A program made the translations under genes and the position numbers. From the NCBI GenBank assembly GCA_002478955.1, contig DLKK01000084.1, positions 1 to 64,000 on the forward strand: a DNA stretch of 64,000 nt, in the 5' to 3' direction. Below the pieces are notes generated by a model. It did no database searches and was not told the origin of the DNA. It saw only the letters and a program-made list of their open reading frames with translations. Below are positions 25,762 through 33,114 of this stretch, piece by piece. The number at the start of each line of letters is the position of its first letter. Position 1 is the stretch's first letter. The DNA is from Treponema sp. UBA7590. Lineage in GTDB: Bacteria; Spirochaetota; Spirochaetia; Treponematales; Treponemataceae.

Positions 25762-27474
25762 CTAAAAATCCAAATCTGGATAATAATATTCAGGCACAAT
25801 ATTTATACTAATTCCTTTTGACTTTATTTTTCGTTCCTGCACTGCAGAAGCCAAAACATCGTGTCCCATATACAATTTTTTACAAGTAGAATTTTCATCA
25901 AGTGAATCAACAAATTCATCAAGTTCTTCATCATCAAGCACAATTGCAACAGCTTTTTCAGAATCAAGATTCACAGCATTTTCCAGTTCAACAAGTGCTT
26001 TTATATGCTCCAAAAGTTCGTCCGCATACTCGTAGTACATTTTTTCTTTTATTGGAAGATAATTTATTTTTAGATATTTAAGCGCTCCTGCAAGACCATC
26101 TGAATATTTTGAACCGTCATTACGATTTCCTGTAATTACAGTTTTTAAACGCTCGTAAGTAATTTCCCGGCAGATATTATTTTCGTTATTTGTGCAAAGA
26201 ATAAATTTTCTGTGTCCACCATCTTCCGCATTCAACTTTAAAACCGCATGACCAGTCGTACCACTACCTGCAAAAAAGTCAAGAATGGTGGAAGAAGACG
26301 GTTGCGTTCTTAATAAAGTTTCAACTATATCTAGTGGTTTTGGATAACTAAAAATTTTATCACCAAAAATTGCCTTTAACTGAAGAGAACCATTTTCTGT
26401 CCTAAATTTTTTGTCATTCCAAATATTTTTAAGCATGACATTTTCATCCCTATATTTTTCAACTATCATATAGGTTCCGTCTTTTTTCTTTTTAGCTTTT
26501 AAATTTTTATTAAGATTTTCTCTTGACTTCTCTTCTTTTCCCCATCTCCAAACAGTCTGAATCCCTTGAGATTTCAAAGGATAAACCTCAACAGAATACA
26601 AATCTGTTTTTTCCAAAGAAACTGAATTTAAACCATGTTCATCAATGTCATTTGGATTTACATAAAATGGATAACACAAGTTTGGTCGATTTTTATCATT
26701 AAATTTTGTATTACGATTCCTTAACTCTCTTAGTTCAAAAGAACCAAATTCATCTTTTAAATTGAAAAAATGATCTTCTGAGCTTATTTTTTCAATTGTA
26801 GATTTTTCAGTTTTTGAAAAAATCAAAACATATTCCGTTGTTTTCGCAATTCCACCATAATCACGTCCGCCAGGATTTGCAATAATCGTAATCAAACTTC
26901 TAAAATTTGAAGAAGAAAAAATTTCATCACACAATAACTTTAAATCAAACAACTCATTTTCATCTATTGAAATCCAAATCATTCCTAAATCCGACAATAA
27001 TTTATACGCAAGTTTTAACCTTTTTTGCATAAAACTAAGCCATTTTGAATGTCTGAACATATCAGTTGAATCTACGAAAATATCATCATAAATAAAATCT
27101 TCATTCTGAGTATTATACGGCGGATCAATATAAATCACATCGATTTTGCCTTTGTGCGTTTTTTCCAAAAGCTGTAATGCCGCAAGATTATCGCCTTCAA
27201 TCAGAAAATTTGTTTCACCGCCATTTTCCACAAACAAATCATCTTGGTTTTCTAAATACGGAACGTTTTCTTCAAGAATTTCGTCAATTTTTTCCCGATG
27301 TTCCTCAAAAACAATACCATACTTTTTTCCATTTATTTCTTTTGTGATTTCACCAAGATATGAAAGAAGATTTTCTGTATTTTCATCCTGTTTTGCAGAA
27401 AGCAGATATTCACGGATTTTATTAACTTTTGAAATCAATTCATCACGTTTTTGTTTGGAAATGTTCGTACTCAT
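25762..27474 (-). CDS. Type III DNA methyltransferase, Mod subunit
   Basis: A 570-residue beta-class adenine methyltransferase. The catalytic motif DPPYNT is at about residue 116 and the SAM-binding motif LDFFAGSGTTGHA at about residue 400; this order defines the beta class. The variable region between them should be the target-recognition domain. Mod methylates one strand of an asymmetric site and guides Res. AGGA lies 6 bases before ATG. Its leftward promoter contains the XRE operator, so the neighbouring regulator probably controls it. No phase-variable repeat tract is visible in the gene. Confidence 0.94.
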   Translation of the reverse strand: MSTNISKQKRDELISKVNKIREYLLSAKQDENTENLLSYLGEITKEINGKKYGIVFEEHREKIDEILEENVPYLENQDDLFVENGGETNFLIEGDNLAALQLLEKTHKGKIDVIYIDPPYNTQNEDFIYDDIFVDSTDMFRHSKWLSFMQKRLKLAYKLLSDLGMIWISIDENELFDLKLLCDEIFSSSNFRSLITIIANPGGRDYGGIAKTTEYVLIFSKTEKSTIEKISSEDHFFNLKDEFGSFELRELRNRNTKFNDKNRPNLCYPFYVNPNDIDEHGLNSVSLEKTDLYSVEVYPLKSQGIQTVWRWGKEEKSRENLNKNLKAKKKKDGTYMIVEKYRDENVMLKNIWNDKKFRTENGSLQLKAIFGDKIFSYPKPLDIVETLLRTQPSSSTILDFFAGSGTTGHAVLKLNAEDGGHRKFILCTNNENNICREITYERLKTVITGNRNDGSKYSDGLAGALKYLKINYLPIKEKMYYEYADELLEHIKALVELENAVNLDSEKAVAIVLDDEELDEFVDSLDENSTCKKLYMGHDVLASAVQERKIKSKGISINIVPEYYYPDLDF

Positions 27475-27540
27475 CAGAATCCTGTTAAAATTTGGTTTTT
27501 ACACTTTACAGTATCTGGTAAAATACTACCATTTAAATCA

Positions 27541-27569
27541 GTTTTAGTAAAATTTTACTTATTTAGCAA
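27541..27569 (-). promoter_or_regulatory. mod-res promoter with XRE operators
   Basis: On the minus strand TTGCTA, a 17-base spacer and TAAAAC form the promoter. The perfect 14-base palindrome AGTAAAATTTTACT (27546-27559) fills most of the spacer. A second site TGGTAAAATACTACCA at 27516-27531 is centred 29 bases away. Confidence 0.65.
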
Positions 27570-27589
27570 GTTTGTGGGTAATTTTTTTC

Positions 27590-27595
27590 TAAAAT
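27590..27595 (+). promoter_or_regulatory. -10 element of the XRE gene, leaderless start
   Basis: TAAAAT, then GTAGAT, then ATG 27602; no Shine-Dalgarno site. The same TAAAAT plus 6 bases plus ATG is kept in copy 1. The -35 region is poor, which suits a regulated promoter. Confidence 0.55.
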
Positions 27596-27601
27596 GTAGA
27601 T

Positions 27602-27940
27602 ATGACTTTTGCTGAAAATCTAAGAGAAGCTATAAAAATAACTGAGATGACAACAAAGGAACTTGCTGACAAAACTGGAATCAATGAAAACACAATCAGC
27701 AGCTATTTGAAAACAAATGGCTCAATTCCAACAGCAGACAAAGCCGTAAAGATTGCAGAAGCCTTGAACACAACCGTAGAATTTTTAGTAACAGGATTTG
27801 AAACAGATTTTTACAGAATGCGCCACACTTCCAGCAGATTTGCAAAAGCAATTTCTTCCCTAGAAAAACTTCCAGAAGAAACCCGTGAACCTATCCTAAA
27901 AATGATTTCCGAAATGAGCCAGAAATATTCAAAATCCTAG
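27602..27940 (+). CDS. XRE-family regulator, probable controller of the restriction-modification genes
   Basis: This 112-residue protein has a Cro/C1-type helix-turn-helix at about residues 18-60 (TTKELADKTGINENTISSYL). A short helical tail (ETREPILKMISEMSQKYSKS) is likely the dimer interface. It is divergent from mod, with two operator-like palindromes between them. The layout matches controller (C) proteins of restriction-modification systems, which delay Res expression after entry into a new cell. C proteins are best known from type II systems, so use with a type III pair is notable. The last 17 codons are repeated beyond hicB. Confidence 0.85.
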   Translation: MTFAENLREAIKITEMTTKELADKTGINENTISSYLKTNGSIPTADKAVKIAEALNTTVEFLVTGFETDFYRMRHTSSRFAKAISSLEKLPEETREPILKMISEMSQKYSKS

Positions 27941-27950
27941 TCATTTGCGC
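27897..27950 (+). repeat. 54-bp direct repeat, left copy (XRE 3' end)
   Basis: It matches 28644-28697 with 3 mismatches in 54 positions. It covers the last codons of the XRE gene, the CTAG stop and the following bases, which on the minus strand still spell the last codons of yitT (A-N-D-stop). Confidence 0.9.
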
Positions 27951-27970
27951 ATAACAAAATATCATTTCTC

Positions 27971-27999
27971 TTGACATCATATATGACACCACTTAAAAT
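27971..27999 (+). promoter_or_regulatory. hicAB promoter with palindromic operator in the spacer
   Basis: Consensus TTGACA, 17-base spacer, TAAAAT, then 6 bases and the hicA ATG. The spacer begins with the perfect palindrome TCATATATGA (27977-27986), a natural site for the ribbon-helix-helix domain of HicB. The hicA mRNA is predicted to be leaderless. Confidence 0.75.
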
Positions 28000-28005
28000 A
28001 ATTAT

Positions 28006-28263
28006 ATGGCTCAATGGGAAAAACTTCTTTTAAAAGTAAAATCTCTTAATCAGGGAATGCGTTTTGCAGAACTGCAAAAAATCCTTGAAAAATATGGATA
28101 TATAATGACAGCTCCAAGCAGAGGAAGCAGTCATTACACTTTTCGAAAAGAAGGTTGCAATCCTATTACAATTCCAAAACATGAACCTATAAAAATTGCC
28201 TATATAAAAATGGTAAAAGCCGTAGTTGAATCTGAAAATCAAAATATGGAGGATAAAAAATGA
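28006..28263 (+). CDS. hicA: HicA-type mRNA interferase toxin
   Basis: This 85-residue protein has the dsRBD-like HicA fold. The core is FAELQKILEKYGY, then RGSSHYTFRKEG with the catalytic histidine, then ITIPKHEPIK. HicA cleaves mRNA independently of the ribosome. Its last four bases overlap hicB (ATGA), so toxin and antitoxin are translationally coupled. The first 15 residues are a little longer than in minimal HicA. Confidence 0.9.
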   Translation: MAQWEKLLLKVKSLNQGMRFAELQKILEKYGYIMTAPSRGSSHYTFRKEGCNPITIPKHEPIKIAYIKMVKAVVESENQNMEDKK

Positions 28264-28631
28264 AAACTTTAGAAGAATATATGAAAATGCCTTACAAACT
28301 TGAAATTTTTCCAGATACAGACGAAAACGGATTTGTTGCCAGTTATCCTGAACTTCCTGGTTGCCTTTCCTGCGGCGAAACAATTGTGTCGGCAATTGCA
28401 AACATTGAAGACGCAAAACGAGAATGGTTCAAAGCCGCAATAGAACAAAATATAAAAATAAATGAACCGGAAGAATTAGAATCATATTCTGGTCAATTCA
28501 AACTTAGAATCCCTAAAAGCCTGCACAAAACTTTGTCAGAGGATTCAAAAAAAGAAGGCATAAGCATGAATCAATATTGCGTTTACCTGCTTTCAAAAAA
28601 TTCCGCAGAACATCATTTTTCATCACGTTAG
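28260..28631 (+). CDS. hicB: HicB-type antitoxin
   Basis: This 123-residue protein has an N-terminal partial RNase H-like domain (FPDTDENGFVASYPELPGC, later GETIVSAIANIEDAK) that covers the HicA active site. The C-terminal ribbon-helix-helix domain (FKLRIPKSLHKTLSEDSKKE, then GISMNQYCVYLLS) binds DNA. It should repress hicAB through the TCATATATGA site. GGAGG precedes its ATG inside hicA. Confidence 0.9.
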   Translation: MKTLEEYMKMPYKLEIFPDTDENGFVASYPELPGCLSCGETIVSAIANIEDAKREWFKAAIEQNIKINEPEELESYSGQFKLRIPKSLHKTLSEDSKKEGISMNQYCVYLLSKNSAEHHFSSR

Positions 28632-28643
28632 ACAATAAATTGA

Positions 28644-28697
28644 TAAAAATGATTTCCGAAATGAGTCAAAAATATTCAAAATCCTAGTCGTTTGCGC
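28644..28697 (+). repeat. 54-bp direct repeat, right copy (XRE 3' remnant)
   Basis: It encodes I-K-M-I-S-E-M-S-Q-K-Y-S-K-S-stop in frame like the XRE gene end. Two of the three differences are synonymous in the XRE frame. It overlaps the true end of yitT, with both stops inside CTAG. Confidence 0.9.
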
Positions 28698-29544
28698 GTT
28701 TGAAGAATCTTCCCACAATATCTTTTGACTGAAGGACGTTTATGAATGCGTTCGGGTCCGCCTTACGAAGCTGTTTTTCAAGTGCCCCGCTTTCCTGAGA
28801 AGAAACAACTGTGTACAAAAGTTTGTGTTCAACATTTTTAAAGCAGCCTTTTCCCACAAAAACGGTTGCATCGTGATTTGTTTTTTCGTGGATGATTTTA
28901 TAAATTTCCTCATCCTTGTCGGTAATAATCAGTAATGTTGTTTTTTCGTATTTTTTGTAAAGCACATTCAATGCCTGAGTTGAAACAAACTGAAAAATTA
29001 TTGAATAAAGCGCGGCATTCCAGCCAAAAAGAATTCCTGCCGTAAGAAGAACTGCAACATTAAACGCAAGAATGTAATTCCAAGCTGATTTTCCTGTTTT
29101 TTCTGCAATAAAAATCGCAATAAAATCTGTTCCGCCAGAAGAACTTCCTGCAAAAAGACACAAACTTATAGAAACCGCATTTAAAATTCCGCCGAAAATT
29201 GAACAAAGCAAAACATCCTGAGTAAGATACAAGCCCGGCACAAAATCAGTAAGCAAACCGGAAACAACAATCATCACAACTGAATAAAACGTGAATTTTT
29301 TGCCAATCCACAAAAATCCAATCAAAACCGGAAAAACATTCAGCCCATAAACCAAAACTGAAAAAGGCACGTTATATCCGCCAAATTTTAAAATTGCTTC
29401 CTGAATCAAAAGTGCGAGTCCTGTAAATCCGCCTGGAAACAGATTACCAGAATGCACAAAAGTTTTTATATTAACCGCCATGAGCGCAGCTCCGACAAGA
29501 ACCAACGACAATCGTTTAAGCATGCAAAAAAATGAAGATTTCAT
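28684..29544 (-). CDS. YitT-family membrane protein
   Basis: A 286-residue protein with six hydrophobic segments in residues 10-190 and a C-terminal DUF2179 domain (LLIITDKDEEIYKIIHEKTN, then GVF-type loop and KADPNAFINV). The YitT family is widespread, and its transport role is unknown. The mRNA is probably leaderless, with TATAAT 6 bases before ATG. Its stop lies inside the right 54-bp repeat, tail to tail with the XRE remnant, so it marks the right edge of the accessory island. Confidence 0.9.
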   Translation of the reverse strand: MKSSFFCMLKRLSLVLVGAALMAVNIKTFVHSGNLFPGGFTGLALLIQEAILKFGGYNVPFSVLVYGLNVFPVLIGFLWIGKKFTFYSVVMIVVSGLLTDFVPGLYLTQDVLLCSIFGGILNAVSISLCLFAGSSSGGTDFIAIFIAEKTGKSAWNYILAFNVAVLLTAGILFGWNAALYSIIFQFVSTQALNVLYKKYEKTTLLIITDKDEEIYKIIHEKTNHDATVFVGKGCFKNVEHKLLYTVVSSQESGALEKQLRKADPNAFINVLQSKDIVGRFFKRAND

Positions 29545-29550
29545 GGGAAT

Positions 29551-29556
29551 ATTATA
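29551..29556 (-). promoter_or_regulatory. Extended -10 element of yitT, leaderless start
   Basis: On the minus strand TGATATAAT, then ATTCCC, then ATG 29544; no ribosome site. Confidence 0.6.
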
Positions 29557-29593
29557 TCAGAAAATAATTTTATTTGTGGAATTCTAAAAAAAC

Positions 29594-29622
29594 TTGACTA
29601 TATTTTTATTTTCTTCTATAAA
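29594..29622 (+). promoter_or_regulatory. Promoter upstream of asnB leader
   Basis: TTGACT, 17 bases, TATAAA. Transcription should start near 29629, only about 6 bases before a long terminator hairpin and 170 bases before asnB. Confidence 0.7.
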
Positions 29623-29634
29623 TATAGAAACGAC

Positions 29635-29698
29635 AAAGACGTCTGTTTAAAGCAATTTTTGTTTTTTCAAAAGTTGTTTTAAACAGGCGTCTTTTTTT
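29635..29698 (+). terminator. Long terminator hairpin in the asnB leader (attenuator or small RNA)
   Basis: AAAGACGTCTGTTTAAA pairs with TTTAAACAGGCGTCTTT with one G-U pair. The inner CAATTTTTG pairs with CAAAAGTTG around a T-rich loop, and seven T follow. With the promoter just upstream this makes a roughly 70-base transcript unless antitermination lets RNA polymerase through to asnB. Confidence 0.75.
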
Positions 29699-29705
29699 AT
29701 TCAGG

Positions 29706-29782
29706 ATTTTAAGGGCTTAGCCCTTAGGAGAATGGGTAGGGCGCAACGAAATGCGACCGTAGGGCAAGGCTTTGCCCTTCAG
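29706..29782 (+). repeat. Palindromic repeat between the hairpin and asnB, same family as the element in pyrKD
   Basis: Stems AAGGGC-TTA-GCCCTT (29711-29725) and AGGGCAA...TTGCCCT (29761-29779) bracket a core reading GGAGAATGGGTAGGGCGCAA then CGAAATGCG. The reverse complement of 49583-49662 has the same stems and core with about 78 percent identity. Confidence 0.7.
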
Positions 29783-29802
29783 ATAAATTCAGGGGTTACG
29801 AT

Positions 29803-31566
29803 ATGTGTGGATTTGTTGGAGCATTTGATTTAAGCAGTGGCAGTCAGCCGATTGATGAAGGTCTTAGAGAACAGCTTCGCGCAGAAGTTCTTGAGATGAG
29901 CAAAAAGATTCGACACCGCGGGCCGGACTGGACGGGCGTTTATACTGGAAAAAACGCGATTTTAAGCCACGAGCGTCTGGCAATTGTTGATCCGCTTTCG
30001 GGAAAGCAACCGTTAGTTAGCGATGATGGAAAAATTATTCTTGCCGTGAACGGTGAAATTTACAACCAAAAGCAAATCCGCAAGGAATTTGAAGGAAAAT
30101 ACAACTTTAAAACCCAAAGTGACTGCGAAGTTATAATTCCGCTTTATAAAAAATACTGCGCGGAAGGCAAAGATTTTACCGCAATGATTGAGAAACTTTC
30201 AGGAATTTTTGCGTTTGCGCTTTATGATTCTGAAAAAGATGTTTATTTAATCGCACGCGATGAAATTGGTGTTATTCCGCTTTACCAAGGCTGGGACAAG
30301 CAAGGACGATATTATGTTGCATCAGAATTAAAGGCGCTTGAAGGGCACTGCATGACAATCGAGGAATTTCCGAACGGCCATTATTTTTATTCAAAAGACG
30401 AAAAACCGACCAGATGGTACTTCCGCGACTGGGAATCTTATGAAAATGTAAAAAACAACCCAAAAGCAACTGATGAAAAAGGTGAAATCATAAATCCTAG
30501 CGTGATTGAAAAAGTAAAAGTCGGCCTTGAAAATGCTGTAAAAGCCCAGCTTATGAGCGATGTTCCGTACGGCGTTCTGCTTTCTGGCGGACTGGATTCT
30601 TCGATTATTGCTGCAATTACACAAAAATTTTCAAAAATGCGCGTGGAATCGGATTCAACAGAAGAAGCTTGGTGGCCAAAACTTCATTCTTTTGCAATCG
30701 GACTGGAAGGTTCGCCGGATTTAATTGCCGCACAAAAAGCCGCTGATTACATTGGAACTGTTCACCATGAAGTTCATTTTACAATTCAGGAAGCATTGGA
30801 CGCATTGCCGGATGTAATTTATCACATTGAAACTTACGATATTACAACAGTCCGCGCTTCTACGCCGATGTATTTGCTTGCACGAGTAATTAAATCAATG
30901 GGAATAAAAATGGTTCTTTCCGGGGAAGGCAGCGATGAGCTTTTTGGCGGATATTTGTACTTTCATAAAGCTCCAGACGCAAAAGAATTTCACGAGGAAC
31001 TTGTGCGCAAAATGAGCAAACTTCACTTGTACGACTGCTTGCGCGCAAACAAATCTTTGATGGCGTGGGGCGTTGAAGGGCGAGTTCCATTCCTTGATAA
31101 GGATTTTATCGACATCGCAATGCGCTTGAACCCGACAGACAAGATGAATATAAAACTTCCAGACGGAAAGCAGCGAATTGAAAAATGGATTCTGCGAAAA
31201 GCGTTTGAAGATATGCTTCCTGAAAATATTTGCTGGAGACAGAAAGAGCAATTTTCTGATGGCGTAGGCTACAACTGGATTGATACTCTTAAAAAAATCA
31301 CAGAAGAAAAAGTCAGCGATGCAGAATTTGCGCGCCGCGAAAACCGGTTCCCTGTAAATCCGCCAAAAACAAAGGAAGAATATTACTACCGCGAGATTTA
31401 CAGCAAGCTTTTCCCTAGCGACAGCGCGGCAAAAGTCGTTCCACATGAAGCTGGAGTTGCCTGCTCAACCGAAAAAGCTCTTGAATGGGATGCAGCCTGG
31501 AAAAATATGGATGAACCGAGTGGCCGGGCAATCAGCGGCGTTCATGACGATGCTTACAAAAACTAG
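29803..31566 (+). CDS. asnB: Asparagine synthetase B (glutamine-hydrolysing)
   Basis: A 587-residue two-domain enzyme. The class II glutaminase domain starts at Cys2 (MCGFVGAFD), with RHRGPDWTG and LAIVDPLSGKQP. The synthetase domain has the ATP-binding loop LLSGGLDSS, then SGEGSDELFGGY and RVPFLDKDF. It makes asparagine from aspartate, glutamine and ATP. AGGGG lies 9 bases before ATG. It sits behind a promoter, a terminator hairpin and a palindromic repeat, so expression probably depends on read-through. Confidence 0.96.
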   Translation: MCGFVGAFDLSSGSQPIDEGLREQLRAEVLEMSKKIRHRGPDWTGVYTGKNAILSHERLAIVDPLSGKQPLVSDDGKIILAVNGEIYNQKQIRKEFEGKYNFKTQSDCEVIIPLYKKYCAEGKDFTAMIEKLSGIFAFALYDSEKDVYLIARDEIGVIPLYQGWDKQGRYYVASELKALEGHCMTIEEFPNGHYFYSKDEKPTRWYFRDWESYENVKNNPKATDEKGEIINPSVIEKVKVGLENAVKAQLMSDVPYGVLLSGGLDSSIIAAITQKFSKMRVESDSTEEAWWPKLHSFAIGLEGSPDLIAAQKAADYIGTVHHEVHFTIQEALDALPDVIYHIETYDITTVRASTPMYLLARVIKSMGIKMVLSGEGSDELFGGYLYFHKAPDAKEFHEELVRKMSKLHLYDCLRANKSLMAWGVEGRVPFLDKDFIDIAMRLNPTDKMNIKLPDGKQRIEKWILRKAFEDMLPENICWRQKEQFSDGVGYNWIDTLKKITEEKVSDAEFARRENRFPVNPPKTKEEYYYREIYSKLFPSDSAAKVVPHEAGVACSTEKALEWDAAWKNMDEPSGRAISGVHDDAYKN

Positions 31567-31611
31567 TTGAAAAATAAAATCAGCAAGATTGACAGCAATT
31601 TGAATCTATCA

Positions 31612-31657
31612 AAAAAAATGGGTGAGTCTCTTTTTTGAGGCAATCCCATTTTTTTAT
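31612..31657. terminator. Terminator between convergent asnB and trkH
   Basis: AAAAAAATGGG pairs with CCCATTTTTTT around an inner weak stem, giving T-runs on both strands. Confidence 0.75.
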
Positions 31658-33099
31658 TTCTTCCAATAAGTTGGCACAAAGAAAATCATCATTGTATAAA
31701 GCTCAAGGCGTCCTGCCAGCATTGCAAAACAATACCACCATTTTACAAAAGCCGGCAAAAAACCATAATTTCCACTAGGCGAAAGCGCACCAAATCCGGG
31801 TCCGATATTGCCAACCATAGAAACTGCTCCTGTAAAAGCCGTAAAAATATCAAGTTTTCCAAGACAACCGACAAAAGTTGTAACAAGAATCAGAAATAAA
31901 TACAAAAGCAAAAATGACGCAACAGAAAAAACAAGTTCCTTTCGAGCCGGATTATTATTCAGCCTTAAAGAAAAAACTCCATGCGGATGAATAATTTTTC
32001 GGATTTCGTTATTAACCTGCTTGAACAAAATCACCCAGCGAATCACTTTAAAACCTCCGCCAGTAGAACCTGAACAGCCGCCAACAAAGAACAAAACAAA
32101 AATAAAAAATTGAGCCGTGCTTGGCCAATCCATAAAATCCACAGTAGAAAAACCTGTCGTTGTAATTACTGACGCAGTTTGAAAAGCCGAATGTTTTAAC
32201 GCAACCCAAAATGAACCGTAAATTTTCGTAATACACAACGCAATAGAAATGGTGAAAAATACAAAAATCCCAAGATACGCTTTTAATTCTGAATTTTCAT
32301 AAATTTCGCGCCATTTTCCACGCACAGCAAAATAAAACAGGCTAAAGTTAATTCCGGCAAGAAGCATAAAAATTGTGCAGATAACATCGATTGCGGTGGA
32401 ATTATACGCGCCGATACTTGCAGTTCTTGTGGAAAATCCACCAGTTCCGAGCGTAGCAAACGCATGAGCAAACGCATCTATAAAATTCATTCCAAAAATT
32501 TTCAAGAAAATCGCCTGCAAAACCGTAAGAATCAAATAAGAAATCCAGAGAATTTTTGCCGTCGTTGTGATTTTCGCCGTAACTTTACCTTTTTCCGGTC
32601 CAGTTGTCTCTGCTTTTATAAGCTGAAATCCGCCAACACCAAGCAAAGGAAGAAGTGCGACTGTAAGCGCCACAATCCCCATTCCGCCAAGCCAATGCGT
32701 AAGACATCTCCACATATTTATACTTCGGGGAAGTTCATCAATATTCCCAAGAATCGTTCCGCCAGTTGTGGAAAATCCGCTTACACTTTCAAAAAAAGCA
32801 TTTGTAAAATCTGGAATTGCCCTGGACGCAAACATCGGAATCATTCCAAACAGACTTGTAAAAATCCAGCAACAAGCCACAACAACGTAAGTTTTTCTTA
32901 TATTGAGCGTTATTTTTCGTTTTTTAAAAAGAAGAGTTATAACCAGGCACAAAATCCAACTTATCAGCATTGGAGCCAAAAACGGCAAAAGAACATTTGT
33001 TTCACCACAATAAAGCGCAACTCCAACCGGAATCAAAAATGTTGTTCCAACTATCGCAAGCAAAACCGAAAGAATTCTTATCAAATCTACTATAAACAT
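31654..33099 (-). CDS. TrkH-family potassium uptake channel subunit
   Basis: This 481-residue membrane protein has four pseudo-repeats of helix-pore-helix. Filter glycines are seen in VSGFSTTGG, LGTGGFSTR, TTTGFSTVD and VGNIGPGFG. It forms a K+ (or Na+-coupled K+) channel gated by the cytosolic TrkA ring. It starts 15 bases after the trkA stop, and a terminator lies just past its end. No strong ribosome site is visible, so coupling to trkA is likely. Confidence 0.93.
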   Translation of the reverse strand: MFIVDLIRILSVLLAIVGTTFLIPVGVALYCGETNVLLPFLAPMLISWILCLVITLLFKKRKITLNIRKTYVVVACCWIFTSLFGMIPMFASRAIPDFTNAFFESVSGFSTTGGTILGNIDELPRSINMWRCLTHWLGGMGIVALTVALLPLLGVGGFQLIKAETTGPEKGKVTAKITTTAKILWISYLILTVLQAIFLKIFGMNFIDAFAHAFATLGTGGFSTRTASIGAYNSTAIDVICTIFMLLAGINFSLFYFAVRGKWREIYENSELKAYLGIFVFFTISIALCITKIYGSFWVALKHSAFQTASVITTTGFSTVDFMDWPSTAQFFIFVLFFVGGCSGSTGGGFKVIRWVILFKQVNNEIRKIIHPHGVFSLRLNNNPARKELVFSVASFLLLYLFLILVTTFVGCLGKLDIFTAFTGAVSMVGNIGPGFGALSPSGNYGFLPAFVKWWYCFAMLAGRLELYTMMIFFVPTYWKK

Positions 33100-33114
33100 A
33101 ATTTATTTACCCGG

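Larger units (their letters stand above)
27514..27645 (+). repeat. Copy 2 of the XRE promoter/operator repeat (intact)
   Basis: This is the divergent control region between mod (leftward) and the XRE gene (rightward), continuing into the first XRE codons. It matches copy 1 at 23013 and includes both palindromic sites at the same offset. Confidence 0.85.

Noticed and set aside
25762..27474. Phase-variable mod gene
   Set aside because: No simple sequence repeat tract is visible in the coding region or near its start, unlike phase-variable type III mod genes of some pathogens.
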